Shown here in pieces: positions 19,463 through 28,012 of a stretch of DNA of 52,623 nt (within the stretch, counting starts at the first letter, position 1; each line of letters starts with the position of its first letter). The translations under genes and the position numbers were made by a program. The DNA is taken from positions 1-52,623 of the forward strand of contig CAZDQF010000026.1 in NCBI GenBank assembly GCA_964507445.1, in the 5' to 3' direction. The notes under the pieces are model-generated. The model had not been told where the DNA came from. It searched no databases and saw only the letters and a list, made by a program, of their open reading frames with translations. This stretch comes from GCA-2683135 sp964507445 (lineage in GTDB: Bacteria > Planctomycetota > GCA-002687715).

Positions 19463-20938
19463 ATGTCGGGTGCAGCAGAACAGCCTGAACGTGGAGCCCA
19501 ATCTCGGCCTGTCAGTCGCGTGGCCTCGGACTCTGCGAGTTCGCCCGCTGTCAACCTGCCCGTGGCCCCGCGATCCGCCGCCGATCGTGCGGCCCTGAAG
19601 GCCGCGAACCGTCGCCTGGCGGCGGTGGGGGCGGTGCTGGAAGATCCGGACCTCGTCGCGTCGCCCGAGTGGGTCCAATTCGAGACCACACACGCGTGCA
19701 ACCTGGAGTGCCCTCATTGCGGGACCCACGGCACCGAGGAGCGTCGGCGCGAGTACAACCAGGAGCGCAAGGGGATGGACCGCGGCCTGTTCTCCGAGGT
19801 CGCCGCTGACGCGCTCTCGAGCGCTGACGAGGTCACCCTCTCGGTGAGCGGAGAGCCCCTCGCCACTCCGGGGCTCGAGTCGATCCTTGAGGAGATCGAA
19901 CCCTACGGTGCCCGGCTGAACCTGGTGACCAACGGCACCACCCTGAGCGCCAAGCGCGTCTCTCTCCTGCTCCCCGTGGCGGGGCACATCAAGGTCTCCC
20001 TGGATGGGGCCACCCCCGCCGTCCTTGAGGCGACCCGGAAGGGTGCCCGTTGGGCGGCTGTGCTGCACAAGGTCCGGGTGTTGACCCGCGCGATCGAGCT
20101 CGCAGCCGACCACATCCAGCGGCCCCGACTGCAGCTCTCCGTGGTCGCCATGGCGTCGAACCTGCGGGAGCTGCCGTGGCTGGTGCGCCTCGCTCATGTC
20201 CTCGATATCAGGAACGTCGCGGTGGCGTCCGTGGTGATCCACTTCCCCCACCTCGCGGACGAGGCGTTGGACCGTCAACCGGCGCTGTACAACGCCTGCC
20301 GGGCGGAGACCCTGGCGGTGGCGGAGGAGTTGGGGGTCCATCTCGTGCTGCCGCCGGAGTTCCCCGACGTCGCTCCCGATCCTGAGGCCTCTCCTGAAGG
20401 AGAGCATCTCCTCATCAAGGACCTCGCCGCCGATTACTACGAGAAGGTCCCGCCCCTGGAGTCCGCCTTCGAGATGGAGGAGGTGGACGCGGAGGCGCGC
20501 CGGGCCGTCGACCTCATGCTTGAGCGGCGGGCGTCGAGAGAGGACCGCAGCGAGGAGGACGGGCTCACGGCCGCGGGTTCGGAGATCAACCGGCGGTTCG
20601 ACCAGGTCTTGGATCTACACGGCGAGCGACTCCGTGAACGTGAGGAGCACCCCGAGGAGACGGTCAAGTACTGCCTGTTCCTCCACCGCCGGGCCTACGT
20701 CAGCGCGACGGGCAAGGTGACCCCTTGTTGCACCCTGGGGCGTCCCGAGTTGGGTGCCGTGGGCGATGGCACGACCCTGGACGACGTGTGGCACGGCGAG
20801 GCGTATGCCGAGTTCCGCCGTCGCTTCTACTCCGATGACCCGTTCGATTGCTGCAAGGACTGCTGGTTCGTGAAGCAGATCCCGCGGAGTCGATTCCTGA
20901 AGCGGATTCGTGGCGAGGGAACGGCAGGCGAAGTCTGA
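19463..20938 (+). CDS. Radical SAM/SPASM domain protein
   Basis: A 491-residue radical SAM enzyme. The SAM-binding Fe4S4 motif is CNLECPHC, C79-x3-C83-x2-C86, preceded by FETTHACN. GEPLATPG and NLVTNGTTLS are typical of the TIM-barrel. The C terminus carries a SPASM-like auxiliary cluster region: C404 (KYCLFLHRR), C422-C423 (TPCCTLG), and C463, C464, C467 (CCKDCW). Residues 1-60 are an alanine-rich extension. A helical insertion of about 130 residues (VPPLESAFEMEEVDAEARRA onward) separates the barrel from the SPASM part. SPASM enzymes modify peptides or act as anaerobic sulfatase-maturing enzymes; the substrate here is unknown. The start is the ATG at 19463. Confidence 0.85.
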   Translation: MSGAAEQPERGAQSRPVSRVASDSASSPAVNLPVAPRSAADRAALKAANRRLAAVGAVLEDPDLVASPEWVQFETTHACNLECPHCGTHGTEERRREYNQERKGMDRGLFSEVAADALSSADEVTLSVSGEPLATPGLESILEEIEPYGARLNLVTNGTTLSAKRVSLLLPVAGHIKVSLDGATPAVLEATRKGARWAAVLHKVRVLTRAIELAADHIQRPRLQLSVVAMASNLRELPWLVRLAHVLDIRNVAVASVVIHFPHLADEALDRQPALYNACRAETLAVAEELGVHLVLPPEFPDVAPDPEASPEGEHLLIKDLAADYYEKVPPLESAFEMEEVDAEARRAVDLMLERRASREDRSEEDGLTAAGSEINRRFDQVLDLHGERLREREEHPEETVKYCLFLHRRAYVSATGKVTPCCTLGRPELGAVGDGTTLDDVWHGEAYAEFRRRFYSDDPFDCCKDCWFVKQIPRSRFLKRIRGEGTAGEV

Positions 20939-22787
20939 GTTGCCGCGCGCCAGCGGCGGCTCCCGTACCGACCATCGCCGCTGGGTGGTGAGACCTGTTC
21001 CGTGGCTGGTGGGTGTCCTGCTCTGGATCGGCCCCGTCTTCTCTCAGGGATGGCGCGTCGAGTCCGTCCCCTTTGACTGGACTGACCGGACCCTGACGGC
21101 GCCGTTCGGGGACCACGTCCTGCTGCTGCACGGACGTGACGGGGTGGAGCTCTCGCGGGACGGCACGCTGCGCCCCCACCTCGGGGTGCTGCCCATGCCG
21201 GTCACGGAGCGAACGGCGGTGGCCGCGGCGGCGGGGGGGCGCTTCTGGTTCTGCGGTGGCGCCGCCGGGCGCACCTTCCTGATCAACCCGGAAGACTGGA
21301 GCCACGAGGAGATCCCACCTCTCGGTGAGGTGGTGACCCGGGGGGCCCGGCTGGCCGTGCGGGAGGGCAAGCTGTACGCCATCCGCGGGGGAGAGGATCG
21401 GGTCTTGCGCCGGTTTGACGGCGAGGCCTGGGAGGCCCTCCCGGGGGACGGTCTGCTGACCGGTCTCGGGCTGCACTCCGCCGGCTTGTACTCCGTGGCG
21501 GATGGGATCGCCGCGTTCGGAGATCACCACGTCGGCTGGTGGGACGCGGACGAGGGCCGGTGGCGAGACAAGAAGCTCAAGGTGTGGGTGGTGCTCCGGC
21601 TCCGTCCGGCGCTGGGGGACGGGGGCATGTCCGCCCAGGACCCGGCCACCGGCTGGGTCGCCGTGACCCTGGGCAAGGGATCGCGCTCGCTTGGGCTCGC
21701 GGATCTCTCGGGGCGCCGTTACTTCCACCTGAGACCCCGGTTGCCGGGGCTGTTGCGGCACTCCGGGGAGACCCTGTACGTGGATGGCCGCGGGGCGGAT
21801 CGTCGCCTGGTGGTGCTCTCCATCGAGGACCGGCAGCGCTGGTCCATCCCCGTGGCCTCTCTGGAGCGCATCGCCGCGCCCGCGCGGCTGGCGGACACGG
21901 GCTCTCCGTGGACCGTCGCCAACGCCATGCCCTGGGGTGGTCACGGCGAGCTGATCCGCGCCCGGGACGGGCTGGGCAACATGGTCCTTCACGGTCCCTG
22001 GGTCTACACCCAGAGGAAGAACCTGTTGCGGCGCTGGAACCTGAAGACCCAGGAGCACTCCACCAACCTCTCCGGGCGACGCTTCGGCGAGCGCTGGATC
22101 AACCGAGGCGCCGCCATGGCCTCCGATGGGGGCGACCGCATCTTCATGATCACGGGGTGGGATCGAACCCTGCACGTCCTGAAGGCGCCCGCCGCGGGAC
22201 CCGCAGGCGCAGCCGATGACCTGTCGGAGATGGAGTCGGGGGAGGGGCCAGAGCTCCCCGTGCGTCCGTCCGGGAACTCCGCCATGGTCTGGGCCGGTGA
22301 CCGGTTGTGGGCGGTGTTGGGTCCGCGATCCCGTGGCCTGTTCAGTTGGAAGCCGGGTGAACCAGCCTGGGCACGCGTCGCCGACCTGCCCCGGGACATG
22401 ACGCTCGACCTGGAGCGGGACCTGGAGGTGCTCGCTGTCGGCGCTGACCTGGTGCTCATCTCCGGTGACCGGTGGCGGCGGTTCGACCTGGCGCGACGGG
22501 CCTGGGGCGCCGGCGGGTCCCTCCCGTTTTCGTCCTCCGCGGACGGCGGCGCGGCGGTGGTGGACGGCGTCTCTGATCGTGTGTGGGTGGTCATCGGCGG
22601 CGGCAGCCGAGACCTGGGCCTCCTGGATCTGAAGACCGGGGAGGCCCGCCTGCTGGAGGATCATCTTCCGGACGGGGCCTCGGTTTACGGCAGGCGCCTC
22701 TGGGTGGGCGAGGTGGACGGGGTGCGCGCGCTCTACCTGTACCGGGGGCACGATTCGGACGAGCTGTGGCGGATGCCCCTGGAGTGA
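20910..22787 (+). CDS. Secreted beta-propeller-like protein of unknown function
   Basis: A protein of 625 residues if started at GTG 20910, which overlaps the radical SAM gene by 29 bases, or 615 if started at TTG 20940 just after that gene's stop. A membrane/export segment (WLVGVLLWIGPVFSQG) lies at about residues 32-47. The remainder is a series of short beta-strand blocks of the type 'GGxLYxIxGGxDRVLRRFD' and 'GDRLWAVLGPRSRGLFSW', consistent with a Kelch/WD-like propeller, but I cannot assign a family. Probably periplasmic. It is likely transcribed with the radical SAM gene; whether it is that enzyme's target or partner cannot be told. Confidence 0.65.
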   Translation: MARERQAKSELPRASGGSRTDHRRWVVRPVPWLVGVLLWIGPVFSQGWRVESVPFDWTDRTLTAPFGDHVLLLHGRDGVELSRDGTLRPHLGVLPMPVTERTAVAAAAGGRFWFCGGAAGRTFLINPEDWSHEEIPPLGEVVTRGARLAVREGKLYAIRGGEDRVLRRFDGEAWEALPGDGLLTGLGLHSAGLYSVADGIAAFGDHHVGWWDADEGRWRDKKLKVWVVLRLRPALGDGGMSAQDPATGWVAVTLGKGSRSLGLADLSGRRYFHLRPRLPGLLRHSGETLYVDGRGADRRLVVLSIEDRQRWSIPVASLERIAAPARLADTGSPWTVANAMPWGGHGELIRARDGLGNMVLHGPWVYTQRKNLLRRWNLKTQEHSTNLSGRRFGERWINRGAAMASDGGDRIFMITGWDRTLHVLKAPAAGPAGAADDLSEMESGEGPELPVRPSGNSAMVWAGDRLWAVLGPRSRGLFSWKPGEPAWARVADLPRDMTLDLERDLEVLAVGADLVLISGDRWRRFDLARRAWGAGGSLPFSSSADGGAAVVDGVSDRVWVVIGGGSRDLGLLDLKTGEARLLEDHLPDGASVYGRRLWVGEVDGVRALYLYRGHDSDELWRMPLE

Positions 22788-22801
22788 CGGGGCACCGGCG
22801 G

Positions 22802-22807
22802 TATCCT
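22802..22807 (+). promoter_or_regulatory. -10-like element directly before aspS
   Basis: TATCCT is 8 bases before the aspS ATG. A start point 6-8 bases after it would fall on or next to the ATG. There is no usable Shine-Dalgarno in the 15-base interval and no strong -35. Confidence 0.35.
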
Positions 22808-22815
22808 GGCGGGTC

Positions 22816-24582
22816 ATGCGTAACCAGCGGACCCATACCTGCGGCGAACTCCGGGCTGATCACGAGGGCCAGCGTGTCGTTCTGAACGGCTGGGTGGACA
22901 CGATCCGCGATCACGGCGGCGTCGTGTTCATCGAGCTGAGGGATCGATACGGATTCACACAGGTGAGAGCCGATCCGGAGACCATGCCCGTGGTCGGGGA
23001 GCTGCGTCCGGAGTGGGTCATCGCCGTGACCGGCTCCGTCTGCATGCGGCCGGAGGAGAACCGGAACACGGAGAAGCCCACGGGGGAGGTGGAGCTGGAG
23101 ATCGAGGACCTGGAGATCCTCAATCGCAGCAAGGTCCCTCCCTTCGAGGTGGTGGAAGACAGCGGCACGCGAGAGGAGCTCCGTCTGGAGTACCGCTTCG
23201 TGGACATGCGTCGCCGGGCGGTGCTCCAGGCCATGGAGGTCCGCTCCGCGGTGACCCGCATCATGCGCCGCGAGTTCTTCGCCCGTGAGTTCATGGACGT
23301 GGAGACGCCGGTGTTGATGAAGACGTCGCCGGAGGGAGCTCGGGACTTCATCGTCCCCTCCCGGCTCCACCAGGGCGAAGCGTACGGCCTGCCGCAGTCG
23401 CCGCAGCTGTTCAAGCAGACCCTGATGGTCTGCGGTGTGGATCGCTACTTTCAGATCTGCAAGTGCTTTCGCGACGAGGACCTGAGGGCCGATCGTCAGC
23501 CGGAGTTCACGCAGCTGGACATGGAGATGTCTTTCGTCCGCCAGGACGATGTCTTCGAGGTGATCGAGGCGGTCATGGCGGCCATCTACGAGGAGGTGAT
23601 CGGCTTCGACGTGCCCACGCCGCTGCCGCGCGTGACCTACGCGGAGGCCATGAACCGCTGGGGCATCGACAAGCCCGATACGCGGTTCGGTCTGGAGCTG
23701 TTCCAGTTGGATGACGTGGCCGCGGAATCAGGCTTCAAGGTCTTCCGAGGTGCCGTGGAGAGCGGGGGAACCGTGCGCGGCCTGGTGCTGCCCGGCGGCG
23801 CGGAGTTGACCCGCAAGCAGATCGATCAGGCGGAGGCGGTGGCCAAGGAGTACGGGGCCAAGGGCCTGGCCTGGATCAAGCTCACGGACGAAGGACCCAC
23901 CGGCGGCATCGCCAAGTTCCTCGGTGAGGCCGAGCTCACCGCCATCACGGAGCGGGGCGGCGCCAAGAGCGGCGACCTGGTGGTGTTCGGAGCGGACACC
24001 TGGACCACGGCGCTCACCGCCCTCGGTCAGGTCCGGTTGCACTTCGGCAAGACGCGGGAGCTGATCGACGAGAGCGACCACCACCTGCTTTGGGTCACGG
24101 ACTTCCCCTTGTTCGAGTGGAGCGAGGAGAACGATCGCTGGCAGGCCATGCACCACATGTTCACGGCGCCTCGCCAGGAGTTGCCGGAGGTGGGAGCGGA
24201 CCTGAGTCATATCACCGGCGACCTCTACGACCTGGTCATCGATGGGAACGAGATCGGCTCCGGGTCGATCCGGATTCACCGCCCCGAGGTGCAGGCCCGG
24301 GTGTTCGCCCACCTCGGGATCTCGGAGGAGGAGGCGGAGGACAAGTTCGGTTGGTTCCTCCGGGCGCTCGACTACGGCGCACCTCCGCACGGGGGGATCG
24401 CCCTCGGTCTGGATCGCATCGCCATGCTGCTGGTGGGGGCCTCGTCCCTGCGGGACGTCATCGCCTTCCCGAAGCTGGCCAGCGGCGTGTGCCCTCTCAC
24501 CGGCTCTCCGAGCCGTCCGGACGCGGCCCAGTTCGGGGAGCTGGGGCTGGAGAGCACCGCTCCGGAGGACGCCGGCGAGTGA
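22816..24582 (+). CDS. aspS: Aspartyl-tRNA synthetase
   Basis: A 588-residue class IIb synthetase of the bacterial type. The N-terminal OB-fold anticodon-binding domain starts RNQRTHTCGELRADHEGQ. Motif 2 appears as FRDEDLRADRQPEFTQLD, motif 3 as GGIALGLDRIAML. The GAD insertion lies between, at about residues 290-410 (KVFRGAVESGGTVRGL, AKGLAWIKL). Discriminating versus non-discriminating character cannot be settled here. It lies 28 bases after the propeller-like gene, with its own -10-like sequence. Confidence 0.97.
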   Translation: MRNQRTHTCGELRADHEGQRVVLNGWVDTIRDHGGVVFIELRDRYGFTQVRADPETMPVVGELRPEWVIAVTGSVCMRPEENRNTEKPTGEVELEIEDLEILNRSKVPPFEVVEDSGTREELRLEYRFVDMRRRAVLQAMEVRSAVTRIMRREFFAREFMDVETPVLMKTSPEGARDFIVPSRLHQGEAYGLPQSPQLFKQTLMVCGVDRYFQICKCFRDEDLRADRQPEFTQLDMEMSFVRQDDVFEVIEAVMAAIYEEVIGFDVPTPLPRVTYAEAMNRWGIDKPDTRFGLELFQLDDVAAESGFKVFRGAVESGGTVRGLVLPGGAELTRKQIDQAEAVAKEYGAKGLAWIKLTDEGPTGGIAKFLGEAELTAITERGGAKSGDLVVFGADTWTTALTALGQVRLHFGKTRELIDESDHHLLWVTDFPLFEWSEENDRWQAMHHMFTAPRQELPEVGADLSHITGDLYDLVIDGNEIGSGSIRIHRPEVQARVFAHLGISEEEAEDKFGWFLRALDYGAPPHGGIALGLDRIAMLLVGASSLRDVIAFPKLASGVCPLTGSPSRPDAAQFGELGLESTAPEDAGE

Positions 24583-24793
24583 TCTCGGGGTCCTCTGAGG
24601 GGTGATTCCGCGGGGTTGCGGTCCTTGACGGTAGGGGGCGCGGTCTGTTACATCCCCCATGCCGACGTAGGTTCTGGGGTGCGCTCTGTCCCATCGCCGC
24701 GCCGGATTAGGCTTAAGTGCCTGCTATAAAGTGACTTGCGTGGCTCTTGCGCCACGGGCCGGGGTCGCCCTCGGCCGACCAACGAGAGCGATG
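24583..24793 (+). promoter_or_regulatory. aspS-thrS intergenic region with thrS promoter candidates
   Basis: A 211-base gap. TATAAA at 24725-24730 is the best -10 and would give a leader of about 55 bases; no good -35 lies 16-18 bases before it. A second candidate is TTGACG (24625-24630), 17 bases, TTACAT (24648-24653), which would give a leader of roughly 130 bases. No T-box signature (GGUGGUACCGCG-like) or obvious tRNA-like fold is seen. The stretch 24705-24719 (GATTAGGCTTAAGTG) recurs with one change at 51885-51899. Confidence 0.4.
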
Positions 24794-26737
24794 ATGCCTG
24801 AATCTGCCGACCAACAGATCCGGGTCACCTTGCCGGACGGCTCCGTCCGGGAGGTCGACCACGGCGCCACCGTCCAGGACGTGGCCTTCCAGATCGGGAC
24901 CGGTCTGGGGAAGGCTACGGTCGGCGGTCGCCTGGACGGCGAGGCCACGATCCTCGACCTGCGCACGCCCCTCGACCGGGACTGTTCGCTCGAGATCGTC
25001 ACCGCGCAGACCCCGGACGGCCATGAGGTCATCCGTCACAGCGCCGCCCACATCATGGCGGACGCCATCTGCCAGCTCTGGCCCGACGCCAAGCTGGCCA
25101 TCGGTCCCGCCATCCAGGACGGGTTCTACTACGACATCGATCTCGAACACCGCATCAGCCCCGAGGACCTCCCGAGGATCGAGGCGCAGATGAAGAAGAT
25201 CATCGGTGCGGACACCCCGTTCGTGCGCTGCGACGTGGACCGTGGTGAGAAGCTGGCGAGGGCCAACTCCGAGGGAGACCTGTACAAGGCGGAGCTGCTG
25301 GACGGGCTGACGGATGACGAAGATGTCACCTTCTACGCCCACGGTGACGGGGCGTTCGAGGACCTGTGCCGCGGCCCTCACGTGCCCAGCACCGGTTATG
25401 TCAAGGCCTTCAACGTCCTGCGGGTCGCCGGCGCTTACTGGCGCGGCGACGAGAAGAACAAGATGCTGCAGCGCATCTACGGCACCGCCTGGTGGTCCAA
25501 GAAGGACCTGAAGGCGTACCTGGACCGGCTGCAGCAGGCCCGTGATCGTGACCACCGCAAGCTCGGTAAGGAGCTGGGGCTGTTCATGATCAACCCGGAC
25601 GTGGCCCCCGCGTCCCCGTTCTTCCTGGCCAAGGGAGCGACCCTCTACAGGCTCCTTCAGGACTACATGCGAGGGCTTTACCTGCGGTACGGCTACCAGG
25701 AGGTCATCACGCCCCAGGTGTTCAACGTCGATCTGTGGCACAAGTCCGGACACTACGAACATTACAAAGAGAACATGTACTTCACCGACGTGGAGGGCGC
25801 GGAGTGCGCGGTGAAGCCCATGAACTGCCCGGGGCACACCTTCGTCTACGCCAGCGAGCTGCGGTCCTACCGGGACCTGCCCATCCGCATCGCCGACTTC
25901 GGGCGGTTGCATCGGTACGAACGCTCCGGCGTGACCCACGGGCTCACGCGGGTGCGGACCTTCGCCCAGGACGACGGCCACATCTTCTGCACCCCGGCCC
26001 AGATCCAGGGGGAGATCTCCGACCTCATCGAGATGGTCACCGAGGTCTACCGGGTGTTCCACTTCGACGACCTGAAGGTGTTCCTCAGCACCCGCCCGGA
26101 TGACTCCGTCGGGGATGACGCGGTCTGGGAGCAGGCGGAGGCCGGGCTGACGGAGGCGTTGCAGAGCAACGGCGTGGCCTACGAGATCAACGAGGGTGAC
26201 GGCGCGTTCTACGGCCCCAAGATCGACTTCGTGGTGCTGGACGCCATCGGGCGCGAGTGGCAGCTGGGGACGATCCAGCTGGACTTCAACCTGCCGGAAC
26301 GGTTCGCGCTGAAGTACCGGGACGCGGAGGGCCAGGAGCAGCGGCCGGTGATGATCCACCGGGCCATCCTGGGCTCTCTTGAGCGGTTCATCGGCATCCT
26401 CATCGAGCACACCGCGGGGGCGTTCCCGTTCTGGGTCGCGCCCGTGCAGGCCACGGTCATCACCATCGCCGACGACCAGATCGATTATGGCAAGGAGGTG
26501 GTGGAACGGCTCCGGAGCGAAGGGTTCCGGGTCGAATCAGACTTCACCAACGCCAAGACGGGGGCCAAGATCCGCGCCGCCCGTCTGCAGCGTGTCCCGT
26601 ACCGGCTCGTGGTCGGTGGTCGGGAGATGGAGAACGGGACGGTGGCGGTCAAGCAGCATCCCGACGAAGATGTTGGGACCCTCGGCGTCGAGGAGTTGAT
26701 CGCCCTGTTCCAGGAAAAGGAGAGGACAAGAGTATGA
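24794..26737 (+). CDS. thrS: Threonyl-tRNA synthetase
   Basis: A 647-residue ThrRS with all domains: TGS (residues about 5-65, RVTLPDGSVREVDHGATVQD), editing domain with HSAAHIMADAI (HxxxH) near 85, catalytic core, and C-terminal anticodon domain. Zinc ligands are expected at the cysteine of NCPGHTFVY and the histidines downstream. Motif 3 is HRAILGSLERFIGILIEH. Two ATGs are adjacent (24791, 24794); GAGAG at 24784-24788 better fits 24794. The stop overlaps the start of the 8-codon ORF as ATGA (26734-26737). Confidence 0.96.
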   Translation: MPESADQQIRVTLPDGSVREVDHGATVQDVAFQIGTGLGKATVGGRLDGEATILDLRTPLDRDCSLEIVTAQTPDGHEVIRHSAAHIMADAICQLWPDAKLAIGPAIQDGFYYDIDLEHRISPEDLPRIEAQMKKIIGADTPFVRCDVDRGEKLARANSEGDLYKAELLDGLTDDEDVTFYAHGDGAFEDLCRGPHVPSTGYVKAFNVLRVAGAYWRGDEKNKMLQRIYGTAWWSKKDLKAYLDRLQQARDRDHRKLGKELGLFMINPDVAPASPFFLAKGATLYRLLQDYMRGLYLRYGYQEVITPQVFNVDLWHKSGHYEHYKENMYFTDVEGAECAVKPMNCPGHTFVYASELRSYRDLPIRIADFGRLHRYERSGVTHGLTRVRTFAQDDGHIFCTPAQIQGEISDLIEMVTEVYRVFHFDDLKVFLSTRPDDSVGDDAVWEQAEAGLTEALQSNGVAYEINEGDGAFYGPKIDFVVLDAIGREWQLGTIQLDFNLPERFALKYRDAEGQEQRPVMIHRAILGSLERFIGILIEHTAGAFPFWVAPVQATVITIADDQIDYGKEVVERLRSEGFRVESDFTNAKTGAKIRAARLQRVPYRLVVGGREMENGTVAVKQHPDEDVGTLGVEELIALFQEKERTRV

Positions 26738-26760
26738 CGCAAGCAGGTAGGCAGTCTTGA
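26734..26760 (+). CDS. 8-codon bridging ORF between thrS and infC
   Basis: ATG at 26734-26736 opens a frame coding MTQAGRQS and ending with TGA at 26758-26760. Its start overlaps the thrS stop (ATGA) and its stop overlaps the infC TTG start (TTGA). GGAAAAGGAGAGG lies 7-20 bases upstream and could serve as its ribosome binding site. It may carry ribosomes from thrS to infC or regulate infC, but an 8-codon frame could also be chance. Confidence 0.4.
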   Translation: MTQAGRQS

Positions 26761-27380
26761 GGCGGCCCTTCAGGAGGCGCGTGGCCCCGCCGCGGCCGCA
26801 GCACCGTATCAACCACATGATCCGTGTCCCCCAGGTTCGCCTGATCGGCGCCGAAGGGGAGCAGCTCGGAGTCGTCGCCTCCGATGAGGCGCGACGGATG
26901 GCGCGAGAGGCCGGGTACGACCTGGTGGAGATCAGCCCCACCGCTTCCCCGCCCGTGTGCCAGATCATGGACTACGGCAAGTTCAAGTACCTGCAGAAGA
27001 AGAAGAAGTCCGAGTCCAAGAAGCGACAGCACACGGTCAACGTCAAGGAGGTGCGCGTCCGTCCCAAGACCGGCGCCCACGACATCGACGTGAAGGTCAA
27101 GCGTGCCAAGGGCTTCCTGGAGGCGGGCGACAAGGTGCAGCTCACGGTCCTCTTCAGGGGGCGCGAGGTCGTGCACGCCGGGATCGGCAAGAAGATCCTG
27201 GAAGACATCGCTGAGGCGCTTGCGGACATCGCGAGGGTTGAACGGCCACCGCGGCTGGAGCACAAGCGCATGCACATGATTCTCTCCCCGACCAAGGCGG
27301 CTTTTCAGCAGAAGAAGAGCACCGGAGGCGGGGGAGGTAAACCGAAGGAAGACGAGGGCGGCGAGTCCCGCCCGGAGTGA
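26757..27380 (+). CDS. infC: Translation initiation factor IF-3
   Basis: A 207-residue IF-3, which binds the 30S subunit, discriminates start codons and prevents premature 50S joining. The N-domain is recognised by HRINHMIRVPQVRLIGAEG and YDLVEISPTASPPVCQIMDY; the C-domain by KEVRVRPKTGAHDIDVK and VQLTVLFRGRE. A low-complexity tail (STGGGGGKPKEDEGGESRPE) extends about 20-30 residues beyond the usual end. The start is TTG, a non-ATG codon as is common for infC and known elsewhere to permit autoregulation by IF-3. AGGTAGG lies 6 bases upstream. Confidence 0.94.
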   Translation: MRRPFRRRVAPPRPQHRINHMIRVPQVRLIGAEGEQLGVVASDEARRMAREAGYDLVEISPTASPPVCQIMDYGKFKYLQKKKKSESKKRQHTVNVKEVRVRPKTGAHDIDVKVKRAKGFLEAGDKVQLTVLFRGREVVHAGIGKKILEDIAEALADIARVERPPRLEHKRMHMILSPTKAAFQQKKSTGGGGGKPKEDEGGESRPE

Positions 27381-27385
27381 TCCTC

Positions 27386-27583
27386 ATGCCGAAGCAGAAG
27401 TCGAATCGTTCGGCGAAGAAGCGTTTCAAGCTCACCGCCAAGGGCAAGGTGAAGCGGCCTCGCGCCGGGAAGAGCCACTTGATGGCCTCTTTCAGCGGCA
27501 AGCGTGTCCGTAAGTTGCGCAAGCCCGGGCTCGCCTCAGATGGCGACGCCAAGGTGGTGCGCAAGATGCTTCTCGCCGAGTAG
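27386..27583 (+). CDS. rpmI: 50S ribosomal protein L35
   Basis: A 65-residue bL35. The N terminus MPKQKSNRSAKKRFKLTAKG and the basic core (KRPRAGKSHLMASFSGKRVR) are diagnostic. ATG 27386 is chosen over an in-frame GTG at 27377 that overlaps the infC stop, because L35 starts with MPK. GGAG at 27373-27376 lies inside the infC stop region. The infC-rpmI-rplT order is universal in many bacteria. Confidence 0.96.
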   Translation: MPKQKSNRSAKKRFKLTAKGKVKRPRAGKSHLMASFSGKRVRKLRKPGLASDGDAKVVRKMLLAE

Positions 27584-27620
27584 TCACAGGAGTCACGCAG
27601 AGCCCGTCTCTGCTTGTAAG

Positions 27621-27640
27621 GGGTCCTCTCTGGAGGTCCC
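27621..27640 (+). promoter_or_regulatory. Stem-loop in the rpmI-rplT spacer
   Basis: GGGTCCTC (27621-27628) pairs with GAGGTCCC (27633-27640) around a TCTG loop, with one T-T mismatch in the stem. It ends 16 bases before the rplT ATG. No T-run follows, so it is not a terminator. L20 controls its own operon in other bacteria by binding mRNA structures near this place; a similar role is inferred only from position. Confidence 0.45.
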
Positions 27641-27656
27641 TCATGGGAGTTGAACG

Positions 27657-28007
27657 ATGCGCGCAACCAGCGCCACTGCACGGCATCGCCGTCACAAACG
27701 GGTCCTCAGGGACGCCAAGGGATACCGGGGTTCGCGGAGCAAGCTCTACCGCATGGCGAAGGAGACGCTCCAGCGAGCGGGCAACTACGCCTACCGGGAC
27801 CGCCGCGTCAAGAAGCGCAGTTATCGCCGCCTGTGGATCGTCCGCATCAACGCCGCCGTGCGTGATCAGGGGATGAGCTATTCGGCGTTCATGTCCGGCC
27901 TGAAGAAGGCGGGCGTGGAGATCGACCGCAAGCAGCTCTCCGATATCGCCGTGCGGGACCCGGCGTCCTTCGTCGCGTTGGTGGACGTGGCCCGACAGGC
28001 CGGCTGA
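27657..28007 (+). CDS. rplT: 50S ribosomal protein L20
   Basis: A 116-residue bL20, an early 50S assembly protein. The long basic N-terminal helix (RHRRHKRVLRDAKGYRGSRS) and YRDRRVKKRSYRRLWIVRIN are diagnostic. GGGAG lies about 10 bases before the ATG. It is followed after 5 bases by pheS, so the ribosomal protein and synthetase genes probably share a transcript. Confidence 0.97.
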   Translation: MRATSATARHRRHKRVLRDAKGYRGSRSKLYRMAKETLQRAGNYAYRDRRVKKRSYRRLWIVRINAAVRDQGMSYSAFMSGLKKAGVEIDRKQLSDIAVRDPASFVALVDVARQAG

Positions 28008-28012
28008 TCCGG

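Noticed and set aside
20700..22817. A 705-codon open frame on the minus strand opposite the propeller-like gene
   Set aside because: The translation is Pro/Gln/His/Arg-rich with no motif or signal, while the plus frame has a signal peptide and beta-strand pattern and lies in an operon.
24583..24793. T-box or other riboswitch before thrS
   Set aside because: No T-box core sequence, specifier stem or terminator/antiterminator pair is visible.
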